Positions 11,596 through 24,500 of a stretch of DNA of 64,000 bases are shown piece by piece. The notes under the pieces were generated by a model. The model saw only the letters and a program-made list of their open reading frames with translations. It did not search any database and was not told the origin of the DNA. Source of the stretch: Oscarella lobularis (lineage: Eukaryota; Porifera; Homoscleromorpha; Homosclerophorida; Oscarellidae); assembly GCF_947507565.1 (NCBI RefSeq), contig NC_089176.1:1984001-2048000 (forward strand), given 5' to 3'. The stretch's first letter is position 1; each line of letters begins with the position of its first letter. A program made the position numbers and the translations under genes.

Positions 11596-12500
11596 CGCCC
11601 TTTTTCTCCGGCCCCGTCCAGACTGGACAACACCACCCGTCGATTGTTTTTGATCACTCGTTCCGTTCGATCACGTTCGATCACGTGAGTGGGTCCAAGT
11701 AGACAGTCTCACACTTTTGATTCCTACAAAATGTATCCTACTGATCATCAACGCCAATTCACCTTCCAGTGTCTCTGTGAAGTTCGAAGTCGTCCCCTCC
11801 CCAGCCATGCACGTTCATATGATTGTCAAGTAACTTCTATTTTTCCTTTCCACTGTGCACGTCAGCTTTTTGTACATTTTTCATACGTTTCATATAGTGA
11901 GGAAGATCAAAGACGATTGAAACTGAAAAAAAAACGGTCCGGATTGCCTGATCTTGCCTTTTGATAATTTTAATAAATATCGCGCTTTGTTACTGTAGCA
12001 ACTGTTCTACTTGCATCGTCCCTGTTACGGAAGGACGTCGTTGCGGAGGCATACAAAGTGACAAGAAGACCCTTATAGACTTCAACTCAGAGCATTTTCC
12101 AGACGAATTCATGCTGGATATACGTACAATCAATGCAGTAATGGGTACATACTGTACAGTATTAGGGTAAATCATGATTCGTGTGCCTTAGCAGCCTATT
12201 CTAATTTCACCTCTCATTTCCATTCGTTGTAGGTCGATTTTGCAGTTTAGAAAATTAATGATGACGCAGGTAAGCAGGCAAGACAAATGACGAGATATCA
12301 CAGACTTCTTTCTCAAGCCGCACAAGCAGGTACAGTATGTAGTTATGTAAAATTTTTAGGTTCATTTCATAGCAAGAGTGCTGTTGATGTATATTTCAGA
12401 GTAAATTATCAAGATCCCCCCCCCCCCCCCCCCCCCCCCCCGCCTTTGCTCAGTGCACATGCATGAGTCAGATTGCAGTGGCAATAAGTTCCTTCTACAC
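11596..12500. repeat. Duplicated upstream module of ANK copy B with a C26 tract
   Basis: No gene is seen here. The module shared with 1490-1989, 16310-16490 and 26750-27310 fills most of this stretch, including CCATTCGTTGTAGGTCGATT near 12220. In copy C the module leads into the hydrolase gene; here the hydrolase is missing and the 3' end of a 7TM receptor gene follows. An uninterrupted run of 26 C lies at 12416-12441, next to the point where similarity stops. It may mark a recombination junction, or its length may be an assembly error. Confidence 0.6.
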
Positions 12501-14901
12501 CTACAGAGCCGTTTCTTCCGTTCGTGGTTTACGAATAGAATCGTCTTTCTTCTCTCTCTTACATTTGAACTGTGCTCCATACAGGCGTCGAACCTTTTGA
12601 TTTAGAACAAAGATGAATAGCAGGGTGACAGCCTGAAACAAACTTGCTCCAGCGGAGAGATACCACAACCATTCCCTATCGTAGATGTAAGCAATGCACA
12701 CACAAGTCGAACTCAATCCCAACAGAACAAACATCCCCAGAAACGCGCGTGCTTCCTTTTTGATGGTCTCTAAGCGTATCTTCTTTTCACTGTCACCACG
12801 CAATGTAGCAGCAATTTGCAGATCTTTGCGAAGAACAACAACAACTGCTATATAACTGCAGAGATTAAATATCACAATGAGGCCGACGGGAATGGCGACG
12901 GTGTAAAGTACGGCCGCATCAGGTTGCAACATACACGCTGTGTCAGACGAATAACTTATGTCGACGCCACTTTTGTATTGCAAAATGACGCAGACGATGC
13001 AAACAAGAGCAGGCGCGCTCCAAGCGTAAAGCGACGCCAATACAAAACGCTTGACTAGGTTCTTCCCTTCGATTTTTTGCATTCGAGACGTTACAAAAGT
13101 TTGGAAAAGATTCAAAGCAATGACGGATGACCAGGTGAAATAGCAAAGAAAGAAATAATGGGAAAGAAAGCCAATCAGCGTGCATAGAACAGGATTCAAA
13201 TTAGAGACAAGAGCGGGCAGTACGGTGAAGACGGAGGCAATAAACCCCAGTCCTAGCGAGAGAGCGTAGCTTGCCATGCAGAGGCCGGCGTACGTTCGGA
13301 GATCTTTGAAGCCAAAATACGTGAAGGCAAGGAAGAAGCAAATGACTGACGACAGCAAGCCAATGGCTATGTAAACCGTCTTTTCCACATTGAGCACGAA
13401 GCAGTAGCCATTAGATACGTACAAACAGCCTCTGGAAAAGCTGAAGATTCCATTAGGCGCAAAGGATGAATTACTGCCATTTGACGCATTACCAAACGCA
13501 GGGTAAACCAGATTTTCAGTCAAATCAGCAACCTCAATCCATTGAATCCCATCCCCAACCTTAATAATGATATCATTTGCATATGCAACATCAGGTACTA
13601 TACGTATATCAAGCAATTTTAAGCATTTTCCTCCCCACAGCACTCCGCTGTGACACCACAGAAGAACACACTTACGTTTTGACGCATCATAAACATGACC
13701 ACGAATACAATTTTTCGAAAGAAACAGAGAGGTTCCGTTGAAAAAAACAGACACACTTCCGGTTGACGAAAAGTTCAAAGCGGTGGAAAGATTAACGTAG
13801 TTTGAGAAAATTGGAGGAAACAACAGTTTTTTGCTCCATGAAACGTTACTGGTATTCAGCTCAAGTCCGCTGCAAAAAGCACAGTGACAATTTTGATAAT
13901 AACGTTCTTTTCCTCCGCCATATTCACTCTTTACGTAGTCTGTGTAAGATTGACATCTTTCCTTCCAATGCGTGTAGTTTGATATTGAAATATTGTAGCC
14001 AAGCTTGGCATTGAGTGCTGCGCGATTCAAGCAGGTCCCCACAGACTTTACACATGGTCTAATGGGGTCAAAACGTGTGTCTGATACGTTGATTTGTGGC
14101 GGTTTAAAGTATGCTATTTCGCAGCTGGCAAAAAAGGCGTCAACGTTACTTGTGTCGTCAGCTGTAGGTACAGTCGTGCCATTCGCTATGGGCATAGAGG
14201 CATTCTTGGTTGTGTTAGCTGCAGACAATGGCTCGGTGTCGTTTTTTCGTGTTTTTTTCAAATTGCAACTTAGAATGGGAGTCCAATACGTTAGCGAATC
14301 AGGAACTAAGGACTCGTAATTGCACTGAGCGCAATAGACATTGGAGTAGGTAAACGTTGGCGTGCTGACAGGAAGAGAAAACAGTAAATTTTCTAGTGAA
14401 AAGGATCTGGGGAACTTTTCGCATTTACGACGAATTCGGCGCGATTGCCGGCCCCACTGCCAAGTAGATGCGCATTTTGTACGCATGTACCAACCGGAGG
14501 ACGAAAACCTTGTTTCCACGTAAGTTCCGTAAATTCCAAAATCGGAAGGGTTCATGCACTCTAGCCCGGAAGCGGCACCCTAGAGGAAATCATTGCTAAA
14601 AACAGCTCCCCCCCTTCCCACGCGTCGCGTCTCAAAAGAACGATACCAGCACGGATGCATTATTGATTTTGTGAGCCATGTCGATGCAGCAGTCGTTATA
14701 CAAGGAACAGTTGTGATCGCACCTGCATCGGACTGGCTCCGAAGGAAATACTTGATCCGAGCAATTAGTCGTCACCAGATCGTGGCATTTGTTCAGCCTG
14801 CCGGTGATCTCAAGCGACTGAGCGACTCCTGAACCTTGAATGAACGGCGACGGCCCAGCACAAAGAACAGAACAAAACAGAAAAACGGCCAACCCATCCA
14901 T
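12501..14901 (-). CDS. Adhesion/Methuselah-like 7TM receptor with somatomedin-B domain
   Basis: The gene has two exons on the minus strand. Exon 1 (14901-14647) encodes a signal peptide (MDGLAVFLFCSVLCAGPSPF) and a somatomedin-B-like Cys knot with the typical core CRCDHNCSLYNDCCID. A 67-nt GT-AG intron (14646-14580) joins in phase 0 to exon 2 (14579-12501). Exon 2 encodes a long N-glycosylation-rich ectodomain (many N-x-S/T), then seven hydrophobic helices, the first starting near KTVYIAIGLLSSVICFFLAF and the last near AGASLFQAVTLLFIFVLNQK, and a short basic tail. The layout fits class B2/Methuselah-like GPCRs. I do not see a clear GPS cleavage motif (HL-x-T), so autoproteolysis is doubtful. 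The protein is about 777 residues. The ligand is unknown. It sits between two damaged ANK/hydrolase units in opposite orientation to the hydrolases. Confidence 0.85.
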
Positions 14902-15189
14902 GCCTCACTGTGCGCAACAGGGAGCGTCGAGCAACACTAAAAAGCGACGCGTACGTCACGGAACGTGTGAAGCGATTGGTCTTCACCGATAACTGGAAGG
15001 CGTTTCGATGCATGGAAGATCCGGTAGCAGTCCGAACGTTGGATGGATCAAACTGTAACCAGTTCGTATGATCGGTAGTGGCCACGGATCTATCTGGTAC
15101 TTGCCGGTGTAACGTATTTGAAATAAACTGAGAAATATGCTCTGCAGTGGCTTCGCAGTTGGTGGTGCTCTCTTTTCTTTCTCCTCGTT
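14902..15189. promoter_or_regulatory. Upstream region of the 7TM receptor
   Basis: This 290-bp stretch lies upstream of the receptor start and has no convincing gene. It should hold the receptor's promoter and 5' UTR. No TATA box or other specific element could be assigned. Confidence 0.3.
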
Positions 15190-15375
15190 TTAAATTTCAA
15201 AGAAAACCCCTTCTTCACAAGACGTTTCACGACGACAAGAAGCCCAATTTAGCACGCATATGCCAATTAAAGGAGTAAAGCTACTCTAATTCAATACAAA
15301 ATAAGATCAATTTTTTTGACATACGTTATCTCTTTCATCCGTAATCGCTCCACTCTCGATTAAAAATTGTCTCTG
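15190..15375 (-). pseudogene. Isolated ANK exon fragment
   Basis: This fragment closely matches ankyrin exon sequence of copy B at about 7965-8140 and copy C at about 24020-24190 (AAAGAA(A/C)ACCCC, CAAGACGTTT, ACGCATATGCCA). It carries one ANK repeat region on the minus strand and stops abruptly at 15375, where the sequence switches to material resembling 6510. No start, neighbouring exon or Roc-COR sequence is present, so it is a dead scrap of a further ANK copy. Confidence 0.65.
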
Positions 15376-15489
15376 TAATGTGAAAGCTCTCTTAGATGTA
15401 GCCTTCCAAATCACTTATAGCCGGTAGGCCTTCACCGTTCAAGGTTAGGGTACAGGGATACAGAACAGGCTAAAGCCAGGATACAGCCA

Positions 15490-16150
15490 GGATGATAAGC
15501 GCTTTCATCGTTTATTCCCTCGATCTCTACCTCCAAGTCCCTGCCTTTGCAACGAACTTGTCGATGCCTCCGCCTAACGAGGTGACGAAGCGTATGAAGC
15601 GTCGCTCGTTCGTACAGACTCGTGCAGAGGGGCCCCCCAATGCGAATGAACAGCCCGTACGCTGCTGCTGCTGCTGCTAAGTACTCATAATTTCGCTATG
15701 GTCCTGTCAGATAAAGAGGCCGATCGTGCATGTAACAGAACAATGGCCTTCAAAAAATATAGGTAGCCTAGACCTCACTGTTTGCACCATCTTCGAAGCG
15801 GAGTCCTTAGACCATGCTTAGACGTTCAGTAGTGCACCGAGAACAACTCGCTTGGCTCTACTGCTCGTGAATCGCGATTATTCATCTCTCACTAGCGCAC
15901 TCTACTGAAATTTTAGTCGTCCGGTCTATCTTACGAGAAACCAATCAATCAGTAAACGAAACACATCTTTAGCGGCACACCATGCAGTAATTAGATATAA
16001 TTCACAACCTTTATGTGCAACCTTTATACCAAACTGTCAATGATTAATTAATTAATTAAACCTACGTCTAATTATTATTCTGCAATTAAAGGTATTACAG
16101 TATCGTTGTTTTTGTTTTTGTTGTTGTTGTTATATTATTACTCATTTAAG
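15490..16150. repeat. ANK 3'-flank module, second copy
   Basis: This block is closely similar to 17985-18580 and more distantly similar to 6960-7566. Shared stretches include CTTTCATCGTTTATTCCCTC, ACGAACTTGTCGATGCCTCC and GATAAAGAGGCCGATCGTGC. It includes a CTG repeat near 15660. Short frames in it have no known domain, and its position next to the death-domain exon in copy C suggests 3' UTR or flank. Confidence 0.6.
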
Positions 16151-16854
16151 CGCGGGGTTAATATCTACCGTGACGGACGTGGGCGGCGGGCTCCAGTCGG
16201 TCGCCGTCATTGCGCGCTATCTGCGAACAAGGGGGGGGGCTTGATTCGGCGTGGCTCGAATCCATCCACGCCGAATCCATCCGATTGTACAGTACTCTAG
16301 TAAATCAAAATTGTAATTGACATGATTCGTGTGCCTTAGCAGTCTATTCTAATTTCACCTCTCATTTCCATTCGTTGTCGGTCGATCTTGCAGTTTAGAA
16401 AATTAGTGATGATGCTGGTCAGGGCAAGACAAATGACGGGATATATCGCAGACTTCTTCTCAAGCCGCACACAGTATGTAGTTATGTAAAAAGCGATGCG
16501 ACGTGCATGGCCTTTATGCTAAGATTTTAACTAAAGTTGATTCCATGGCAAGAGTGCTGTTGACGTATATTTCAGAACAAATAGACAAATAATTGATTAC
16601 GAGAAACACTCAAATTCCGCAGATGGGTTTTGATCGAGTTCAAAATTGGTTTCTTTGTAAAGATGCGTGTTCTAACTTAAAGGGATTTTTTCTATAGAAA
16701 CCCTGGCTGTCCGGCAGCAGGTTTGCACTTTTTGGCAGTGCGTTTTTCTATCAGAGGTATTTTAATTAAGAATTCGTTCGTAAATTAATTAATTGCAGAC
16801 TAATCGGTTGGGGCTCAATGCAGAAAGTGCCAGGCTCGTAATGAGCACCAAACG
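16151..16854. other. Spacer before the broken hydrolase, with a hairpin
   Basis: No gene is seen. At 16310-16490 part of the ANK/hydrolase spacer module is present, followed by AT-rich sequence. Just before it, at 16230-16277, a G-run is followed by a perfect 12-bp inverted repeat (GATTCGGCGTGG and its complement, 11-nt loop, 16243-16277). This local G-rich hairpin lies at the join between the 3'-flank module and the spacer module. Confidence 0.5.
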
Positions 16855-16964
16855 TGCATGAGTGCATCTTGAAATTTTCGGCCCAGGTTGTTACTGCGTT
16901 ATATGAACTTCGCATGCTGCAGCTAGATCCGACTCACGTGCTTTGTTGTACTCATTGCTACTCA

Positions 16965-17979
16965 ATGTTTCCTCTTCGTTCCCTCCTGTTGTTGCTTGCC
17001 ATCGTTTCCTCAGGCGTTGGTCTTCCTTTGTGGAACGATTCCCGCCGAACCCACGCTCACACTGGACTCCGAATCGACGCCTTCTGCAACGTCACCAGAA
17101 GAACGTGCATGCCAGTATTCGAAAATGTAGCAGATTTTTTGAACGAACTTAACATAACAGCGTTCGTTCGTCACTCCAAATCGGGAGACGAGGAACGTGG
17201 TGGCCCACAGCAACGGGACCCCGGGAAAGCTGGCACCCCTTTGTTCAAGCAACGGGTCGAAATCTTCCCAAGGAATTTATCGAGAAGGCTCACGCTAACA
17301 ACCAAAAAATTATACTGTATCATTGGCCTCAGTCGAGCGCGTATTACCTGCACTCGAGCAATATGACGTGGGCGAACAGGAATCCCAATGGGACAATCTT
17401 GCCTTACGTGCGCGGCACGGCACTGTGCGTAAATTCTCCGTGGCGTCACGTGTACATCAGTCAACTTCTTGAACTGGTTGATTTTGGGGCTGACGGAATC
17501 TAATTTGATGACTATCCTCAACCTCCACAGGGCTGCTGGTGTCAATACTGTCGTGACAAATTTCGAGCATGGTCAGGTGTTGGACTTGCCGAAGGGAATT
17601 AATATTAGCGACCCAGTTTACGTCAAGTTACTCCAATTCAATACGATGTCTGTTCGAGAATATTTCCAAGATATTACTTCGGCTCTCTATGCTAAGTCGT
17701 CTCAAGTTGCCCTAATTATTTCGGTGTTTAGGGTGCCGCGTGCGTTGACGACGGCTATCAGTTATACGAAACGACTAAACTCATAAACACCACGGAGTCT
17801 TCCGTTGCGAAAACCGAAATAGCAGGCGCCAAAGTGTGCGCCAGTTTATTCAATAGTTAATCTGAGCCGTTCTACCGTGATCTGGACATTCTTCTGTCAC
17901 TGGGTTACTCGATTTCTCGCGATGCAGCGAACGGGAGACCTCCTCACGTTTGGCTTCCGAATCTCAGTAACTCAAGCCA
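16965..17979 (+). pseudogene. Broken copy of the secreted hydrolase-like gene
   Basis: This stretch is highly similar to the first half of the intact gene at 27585-29471, beginning at the corresponding ATG at 16965. The frame is destroyed: a one-base loss near 17190, an in-frame stop near 17503 where the intact gene has a Tyr codon, and further small indels around 17570-17880. The copy ends at about 17979, within the region matching codon 345 or so of the intact gene, and passes directly into the ANK 3'-flank module. The second half is absent. It is a host gene duplicate that has decayed. Confidence 0.85.
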
Positions 17980-17984
17980 GGACC

Positions 17985-18580
17985 ATTCGCCGCGCTTTCA
18001 TCGTTTATTCCCTCTCTACCTCCCAGTCCCTGCCTTTGCAACGAACTTGTCGATGCCTCCGCCTAACGAGGTGACGAAGCGTATGAAGCGAATGAACAGC
18101 CTATCCGCTGCTTCTGCTGCTGCTAAGTACTGCACTGCTCATAATTTATGGTCCTATCAGATAAAGAGGCCGATCGTGCATGTAACAGAACAATGGCCTT
18201 CAAAAAATTTAGGTAGCCTAGACCTACTTATAACGTCTCACTGTTTGCACCATCTTCGAAGCGGAGTCCTTAGACCATGCTTAGACGTTCAGTAGTGCAC
18301 CGAGAACAGCTCGCGCGGCTCTACTGCTCGTGAATCGCGATTCATCTCTCACTAACGCACTCTAGTCGTCCGGTCTACCTTACGAAAAACCAATCAATCA
18401 GTAAACGAAACACATCTTTACACCACGCAGTAATTGATATAATTCACAACCTTTATGTACAACCTTTATACCAAACTGTCAATAATTAATTAATTAATTA
18501 ATTAAACCTACGTCTAATTATTATTCTGCAATTAAAGTTATTATCGTTGCTGTTGTTGTTGTTATATTATTATTATTTAG
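17985..18580. repeat. ANK 3'-flank module of copy C
   Basis: This is the block immediately downstream of the death-domain exon of copy C, duplicated at 15490-16150 and, more diverged, at 6960-7566. It ends in AT-rich sequence with an ATTA repeat near 18484 and a TTG repeat near 18550. It is probably the 3' UTR plus flank of the ANK-Roc-COR gene. It has no coding signal. Confidence 0.55.
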
Positions 18581-21500
18581 TTAGAATAGCATGTTAGAAG
18601 CCACTCCTTTCTTGCCGACTTTATCAAACGCTTCGAGAAGTTTTCCCACAGTTGCATCGGTTCCTCTCGCGTCTGTCCATTTTTTCGCTACGTTAAAGAA
18701 CTTCGTAGCTATCGTTTGACCATCGTAATCGTTCAGACATTGTTTCGCTCTTGTCGAAGTCCAGCCAAGAAGATGCTCTGTAAATTGTTGCAAATCCTCC
18801 ACACAGTCGATGACTTCCCTTTTAAGACAATTAATGTGCCTCTCTTCAACCACTTGACGTTCCAGAGACGATATTGAGTCGTCTAGCAGGCATAATTACA
18901 CACGCACACACATACAAAATAGAACGCATTATACCTATCATGTGCCGAGGCACTCTTTCCACATCCTCTTTGTGCCCTGAACTATCGGCTACTTTAGAAA
19001 ACGCCTCTTTTGCTGCTACAGTCTAGAAATATTGATACACTAGCAAATACTTTCATTGGCGGAAAACGTTGTACCTCATCGTCATCCATAAGTTGAACGG
19101 ACGGAACGTCACAGTGCAGAACATGCATCGCAACAAGCAAGTCACACTTACGCAAGCAATTAACCAGTTTTGACACCAATGCATCTCGACGATTCTCCCA
19201 TATGTGGAAAATGCTTTCCGAGTCCTTACAAGTTATCACGTCTGACGCCTTTAATCCCAATCCTTCTCCTAGGGCCTTAAGGCTGTTCCTTTGAAGATTC
19301 AGACTTTCCCGAAGGCCGACTTTAACCTTTCTTGGAATCAGGCATGCAGTAGTGATCTGATGGAACTATCAACAAGTCGCGAAGCGTGTCTGAATATTTC
19401 TTCATCTTCGCTTTCGTACTGACTAGCGAGTCGTTCGACATGGCGATTTCAATCAGTGACGGTTTGTGCGCTGGTGGGCGCTCAACTAACTTCTTTAGCG
19501 CCAACGTACTCAAACACATTTCGCGGTCGATGATCGTGCCTGGACTTCTATCGTCCAATACTTTACGAACCATGTCCAGCATCTCTTTGACGAAACCCCA
19601 GCATTCGGCTTCAGAATCGACTGGACCGCGAGCGACCACGTCAATCGCCCTTGCTGTCTCCTGTAGTTCAATAAGTCCTTCGATTGTCGTCATTTCGTCG
19701 ATTCGCTTCTCCAATACCATGCCGTCTTTCCAGATCTGAGGCGACGGATCGAGACGAATGACCGATCGTGTCTGCAGAAATGGAATCGTTCCGGGAACGA
19801 TGATATCTGTCTCGTCCTTGCACTGGAGACGACGGCCCACGTACACAATCATGTTTTCGTCTTTTATCCAAAACTCGTCTCGACGTCGCTCTACTATGAG
19901 AGCCGGAAATCGATAGACGTTTTCTTCGTTTGGAACTGGATAGCAAATTTCCAAACTGCAAAGCAATTGCATTAACAAGTCGACTGGAATGTGACTATGC
20001 TGCTTATTGAATTGGCGAATGACCTTCTGAATTCTCTCCGCACTCACTGCTCCGTCGTCAATTGCTTCCAAACAAACAGGAAACGTTTCCGGTGACATGA
20101 GAGGACCGATTACATTGTGACAAAGCCACGACGGATCCAAAATTATATTGTCACCGAATTCAATAATCTGCATTTATATAGGAAGAGTCAATTTATGAAT
20201 AACTCAACGTACAATATACCTCTCCAATTCCATGAAGAAATTGAACAAGTTGATAAAGTGTGTCTTTCGCTAAACCGCTGTAAACGTTTGAATCAACGAG
20301 AAAATAAAAAAAGTCCTTCAAAACGAATTGACGACAATGAACAGACTTTATCTGCAATAGGAAGTGTCGGAATGTTTATATAGAGACTAGATCATAGTAC
20401 CTGTTCTTTCAATGACGGAAACTCACTGAATACCTCCACTTCATGAAAGAAGATATATGAAACATTATCGTTGCTTTGCCTCACCCTAAGAAAAAGCCAA
20501 ACTAACTCGCAATAAATCCCAAAGACAAGAACATACTCAAGAAACTCTGGAAGAAGATTTACTTCTTCTAGAGCTATCAAAGGATAAGGCTGTTTACTGA
20601 TATTCCTCAGTCGTGGTAACAATGTTGACTGTATTGACTCAACAATACTGAAAATACCGGGAGCTTTCTAAATCAAATCTTTCATTCTAAAATGTAGACT
20701 CATCTAACTGATCACACTTCAATGCTCTTCGTTTTCAGCTCCGAAATAGCTTTGCGTAAATTTTGCATTCCCGCTGACGTAGAAAGACGACAGTCTAAAA
20801 TAAACGGTTCCGAAGAGAAGTCAAACAACTCTTCGAATTTCGACTTCAGTGATATTCGAAGCCGTCTCAATATCCTACGCCCATCCGTTTTGTCGCCTCT
20901 GCTACCGATTATGACAACGCTATTATTCGTAGACGATCCGATGCTGCACTTTGTCAGTCTCAGCCAATACAACGACGACGAGTACAGTTCTTCGTCAGGC
21001 TCCTCCAGATTGACGACGAGAAGATAGATTGTAGTCGATTCCGAGAAGAACAGACCGTGCGTTTTATGAAAGTTCGGCTGACCCGCAAAATCGCAAAACA
21101 CCACATCGCCTGCTTCGTCGATCGTTGTCGCAATAATGTCAATGCCAGCCGTCCTTAGACTTGGATCGGACGATTCGTCAACTTGGACTTCGCTGACCGA
21201 CGACAGCGCTTCCTCCAACTGTTTTCGGCGCAACGAATTCATAAGAGTCGTCTTCCCAGCGCCGGCCGCGCCTATTAGACACACTTTGATCTTCGAAGGC
21301 TTAGTCTCGCCCAACTCTTTCAGTTTCGAATATCGGCGTCTTTCCTAAACAGAGGTTCGGCTTTGATTTTATCGTAGGCAATGAAGCTAGACGCAAATTA
21401 ATTATACCCAAGCCTCTCTCAAAATCTTTCTCGCATCTCCACTTGCATATTCGTACGGAAGTTTTCCAAACTGTAAAGAGACGTATAACATTACGAACTA

Positions 21501-24500
21501 TCGAGTTATTTACTGTTCGTTCAAAGCCTTGCCTTATCACGACTACTAGGATCTGCGCCTTCGTTCAGAAAGAAATGGCAAAACTCTTCATTATCGTACG
21601 TCCGTGCTGCCAGATGAAGTACATTGACTTTTGAATGCTACAAAAATCCTAACCAAATCAAATTTCAGATCATTAGAACGTACCGTCGACGTAGAGGATA
21701 TCTCAGCACCCGCTGAAATAAATCGCTTTATATTTTTGAGATTAGGGTGGCGGACATTCGAACAGAATTCCAAGAACAAAGAAAATGGCGACTCGCCGAA
21801 CTGCAAAAAAAGAAATGTGAGGAAAAAGATAAAATTATAAATATACAGAATATGCCAAAGTCTAAATTAATGGAGCTCATCAAAACGGAGAAAAACTAGT
21901 TTTTGCCGCATAGCACCCTAGTCGAAAAGAGTAATCTACCTTGTTTCTCTGATTAACTGAACAGCCCTTTTCTTGCAGATAGAAAGCGACGTCTACTTTA
22001 CCATTTTGACATGCTGCCGTACACGGAGTATTCCCATTCTAATGACACCAAACGATACTGTAAGAAAACGTATTGCACCTGCATACCGAATCCAATGCGT
22101 TCAACATGACGTCGACTTTGCTAGTGAGGAACTCAGCTACATCCTTGCCACCTGCTGCATGAAGTAGAGTCTTTTCTTGCTGCATGCACAGTCAGAACTC
22201 AAATCAAATCGCCCACGCACTGTGTCTTACTTTAGTTTTTTCTTCAAGAGAACATCCGCTATCAGCAAGACGAGTAACAACGGACAGCAAATTTCGTCTA
22301 CAAGCCGTCCTCAAAACACTTTCACCAGTCTTCGGAATCCATTATTAGACAATTTTAAAAACATACGATATAAATTTACTTCGTCGACTTCATTGGCGGT
22401 TGCTCCGGCATCCAGAAGCAGGTGAGCCATACTTGTGTGACGATTACCATAAGTATTGCAAGCCAAATGTAACAAACTTTTGCCATTCTACAAAACGATT
22501 ATTCCTAACTCAATTGTTTTCAATTAGATATCTAGCCTTTGATTTGCTTTCAAGTGAACAACCAAGTTCCAATAGCCTTTGAACAACTGAAAGACTACCT
22601 TTTATGGTCGCAATCATCAATGGAGTATGCCCGTTCTAATCGAGAATAATTGACTAGTGTGTGCATTGATGTGCCAAGCGCGATTACATCGTTCATGTCA
22701 TCACACTGCTCTTCCAAATCGAGTAAATAATGAATGACGTTTGAATGATTTGATTTACAGGAAACATGTATCAAGCCGTCTCCATTCTAAATATTTAATA
22801 CTTTTGTAGAAGAAATAGAGAAACGGCAAGACGAGTTACACTAGTTTTTTGAGTGAGAGAAAAGCCGCGTTTGACAAGATGATCAATCACGCAAAGACAA
22901 CCGTTTTGACATGCGACTAGCAAAGCGTCTCTTCCATCCTAGTACAAAAACTGCACATAAATTTACACCAATTCTAATCTACCTTGGAAAGTAACTCATC
23001 AAATCTTCTCATCAGAAAGACTGCTATGTCAGACCGTTTTGTTTCACATGCGTTCCTAAAATATTTCCAAACATCCTATACAAAGAAAATTTGATCCGCA
23101 CACACTAATCCTTGCCAAACAATTCTTACCCGAAAAATGTTTTCATTACGTTCAATAACACGATTAACAATCGCAATTGAGCTGCTTTGACAGACTGACG
23201 TCAACAAAGCCTCATCCTATTTGTAACACAAGAGTGAGAAACAAGTCAACCGGTTTTTCGCACTAATCCAAAAAACTACGATCGTAGATCAAAGTAATTG
23301 ATAAACTAGCTGTCAAGCGAATCTACAGCTGCTTGACTTTTACACGAGTGAAAAACTCGTGACACTTTAAAAGGAAATCAAAGTAACTTACCACATCTAG
23401 AGAACATCCTCTCGATTCGAGTTGCTCTACCACTGATAGCATTCCATTTTCGTAAGCGTAAACAAGAGGTGTCTTTTCATTCTTAGAAAATTTGAATGGG
23501 TCACAAATGCTAATATTAGTATAAAATACCAACTTCATCAGGTTTGTCCAAGTAAACGTCGTCCAAAATAATCTTACTAATCAAAAAGTCTGCTACATTT
23601 TTATGACCATTTTTGCAAGCATAATGCAAAGGACTCATACTTTTCTACATAAAGGATAACGTGTAATACCGAACAATGCATTCACCAAATACATACCTTT
23701 GACATCAAAACAAGAGAAGAATCGCACGATCCAACAGAAGAAAGGAATTTGACAACAGAAAAAAATCCCTGCTCACTTGCCAACATTAGAGGAGTTTCAC
23801 CAGACTACAAAACAGAAATCACGCCTACCAAGCTTGAAATTAGCAACTTACGTCATTTTTTTCATTAAAATCAGAGCCAGATTCAACAAGAAATTTTACG
23901 ACGTGAACGTGTCCACTTTCTAAGCATGTCAGATGTAACAAACTGTTGTCACTCCGCTAAGTATTGTTAAAGTTATTGAGAAATCAACACTCAATAAAGT
24001 TCTACCTTCTTTTTATATTCCAAAGAACACCCCATCTTCACAAGACGTTTTACGACGACAAGAAGTCCACTCAGGCACGCATATGCCAGAGGAGTCAAGC
24101 CCTCCTAATTTGATACTAAATAGAGCAAATTTGTTTTTTGACATACGTTCTGATCTCTTTCATCCGAAATCACTCCTCTGTCTATTAAAAATTGAGAGAC
24201 GTCGTCGTGCCCATTTTCACAGGCCAAATGAAGTAAACCTTGGTCAAGCTACGGTTGAATGACAAAGAAAATATACTAATTCAACACAGAGAGAGTTTTT
24301 AGACGCACCCTAGTTTTCTGATTCAGAGACACATCTGACCTGGCAAGTAAATGGACTATTGACAACAGTCCACTGCGACAAGCATTCATTAGAGGAGTCC
24401 ACCCCATCTGCAACGTTATATGAAAATGAAGCGAATAAGGCAGAAACTTCTCACATAATCCTCATCGTTCACACTGATTCCCAAATCAATTAGACAACGC

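Noticed and set aside
16243-16277. tRNA-like B-box (a GGCTCGAATCC piece)
   Set aside because: The surrounding bases form one long hairpin; no cloverleaf, A-box or acceptor stem could be drawn.
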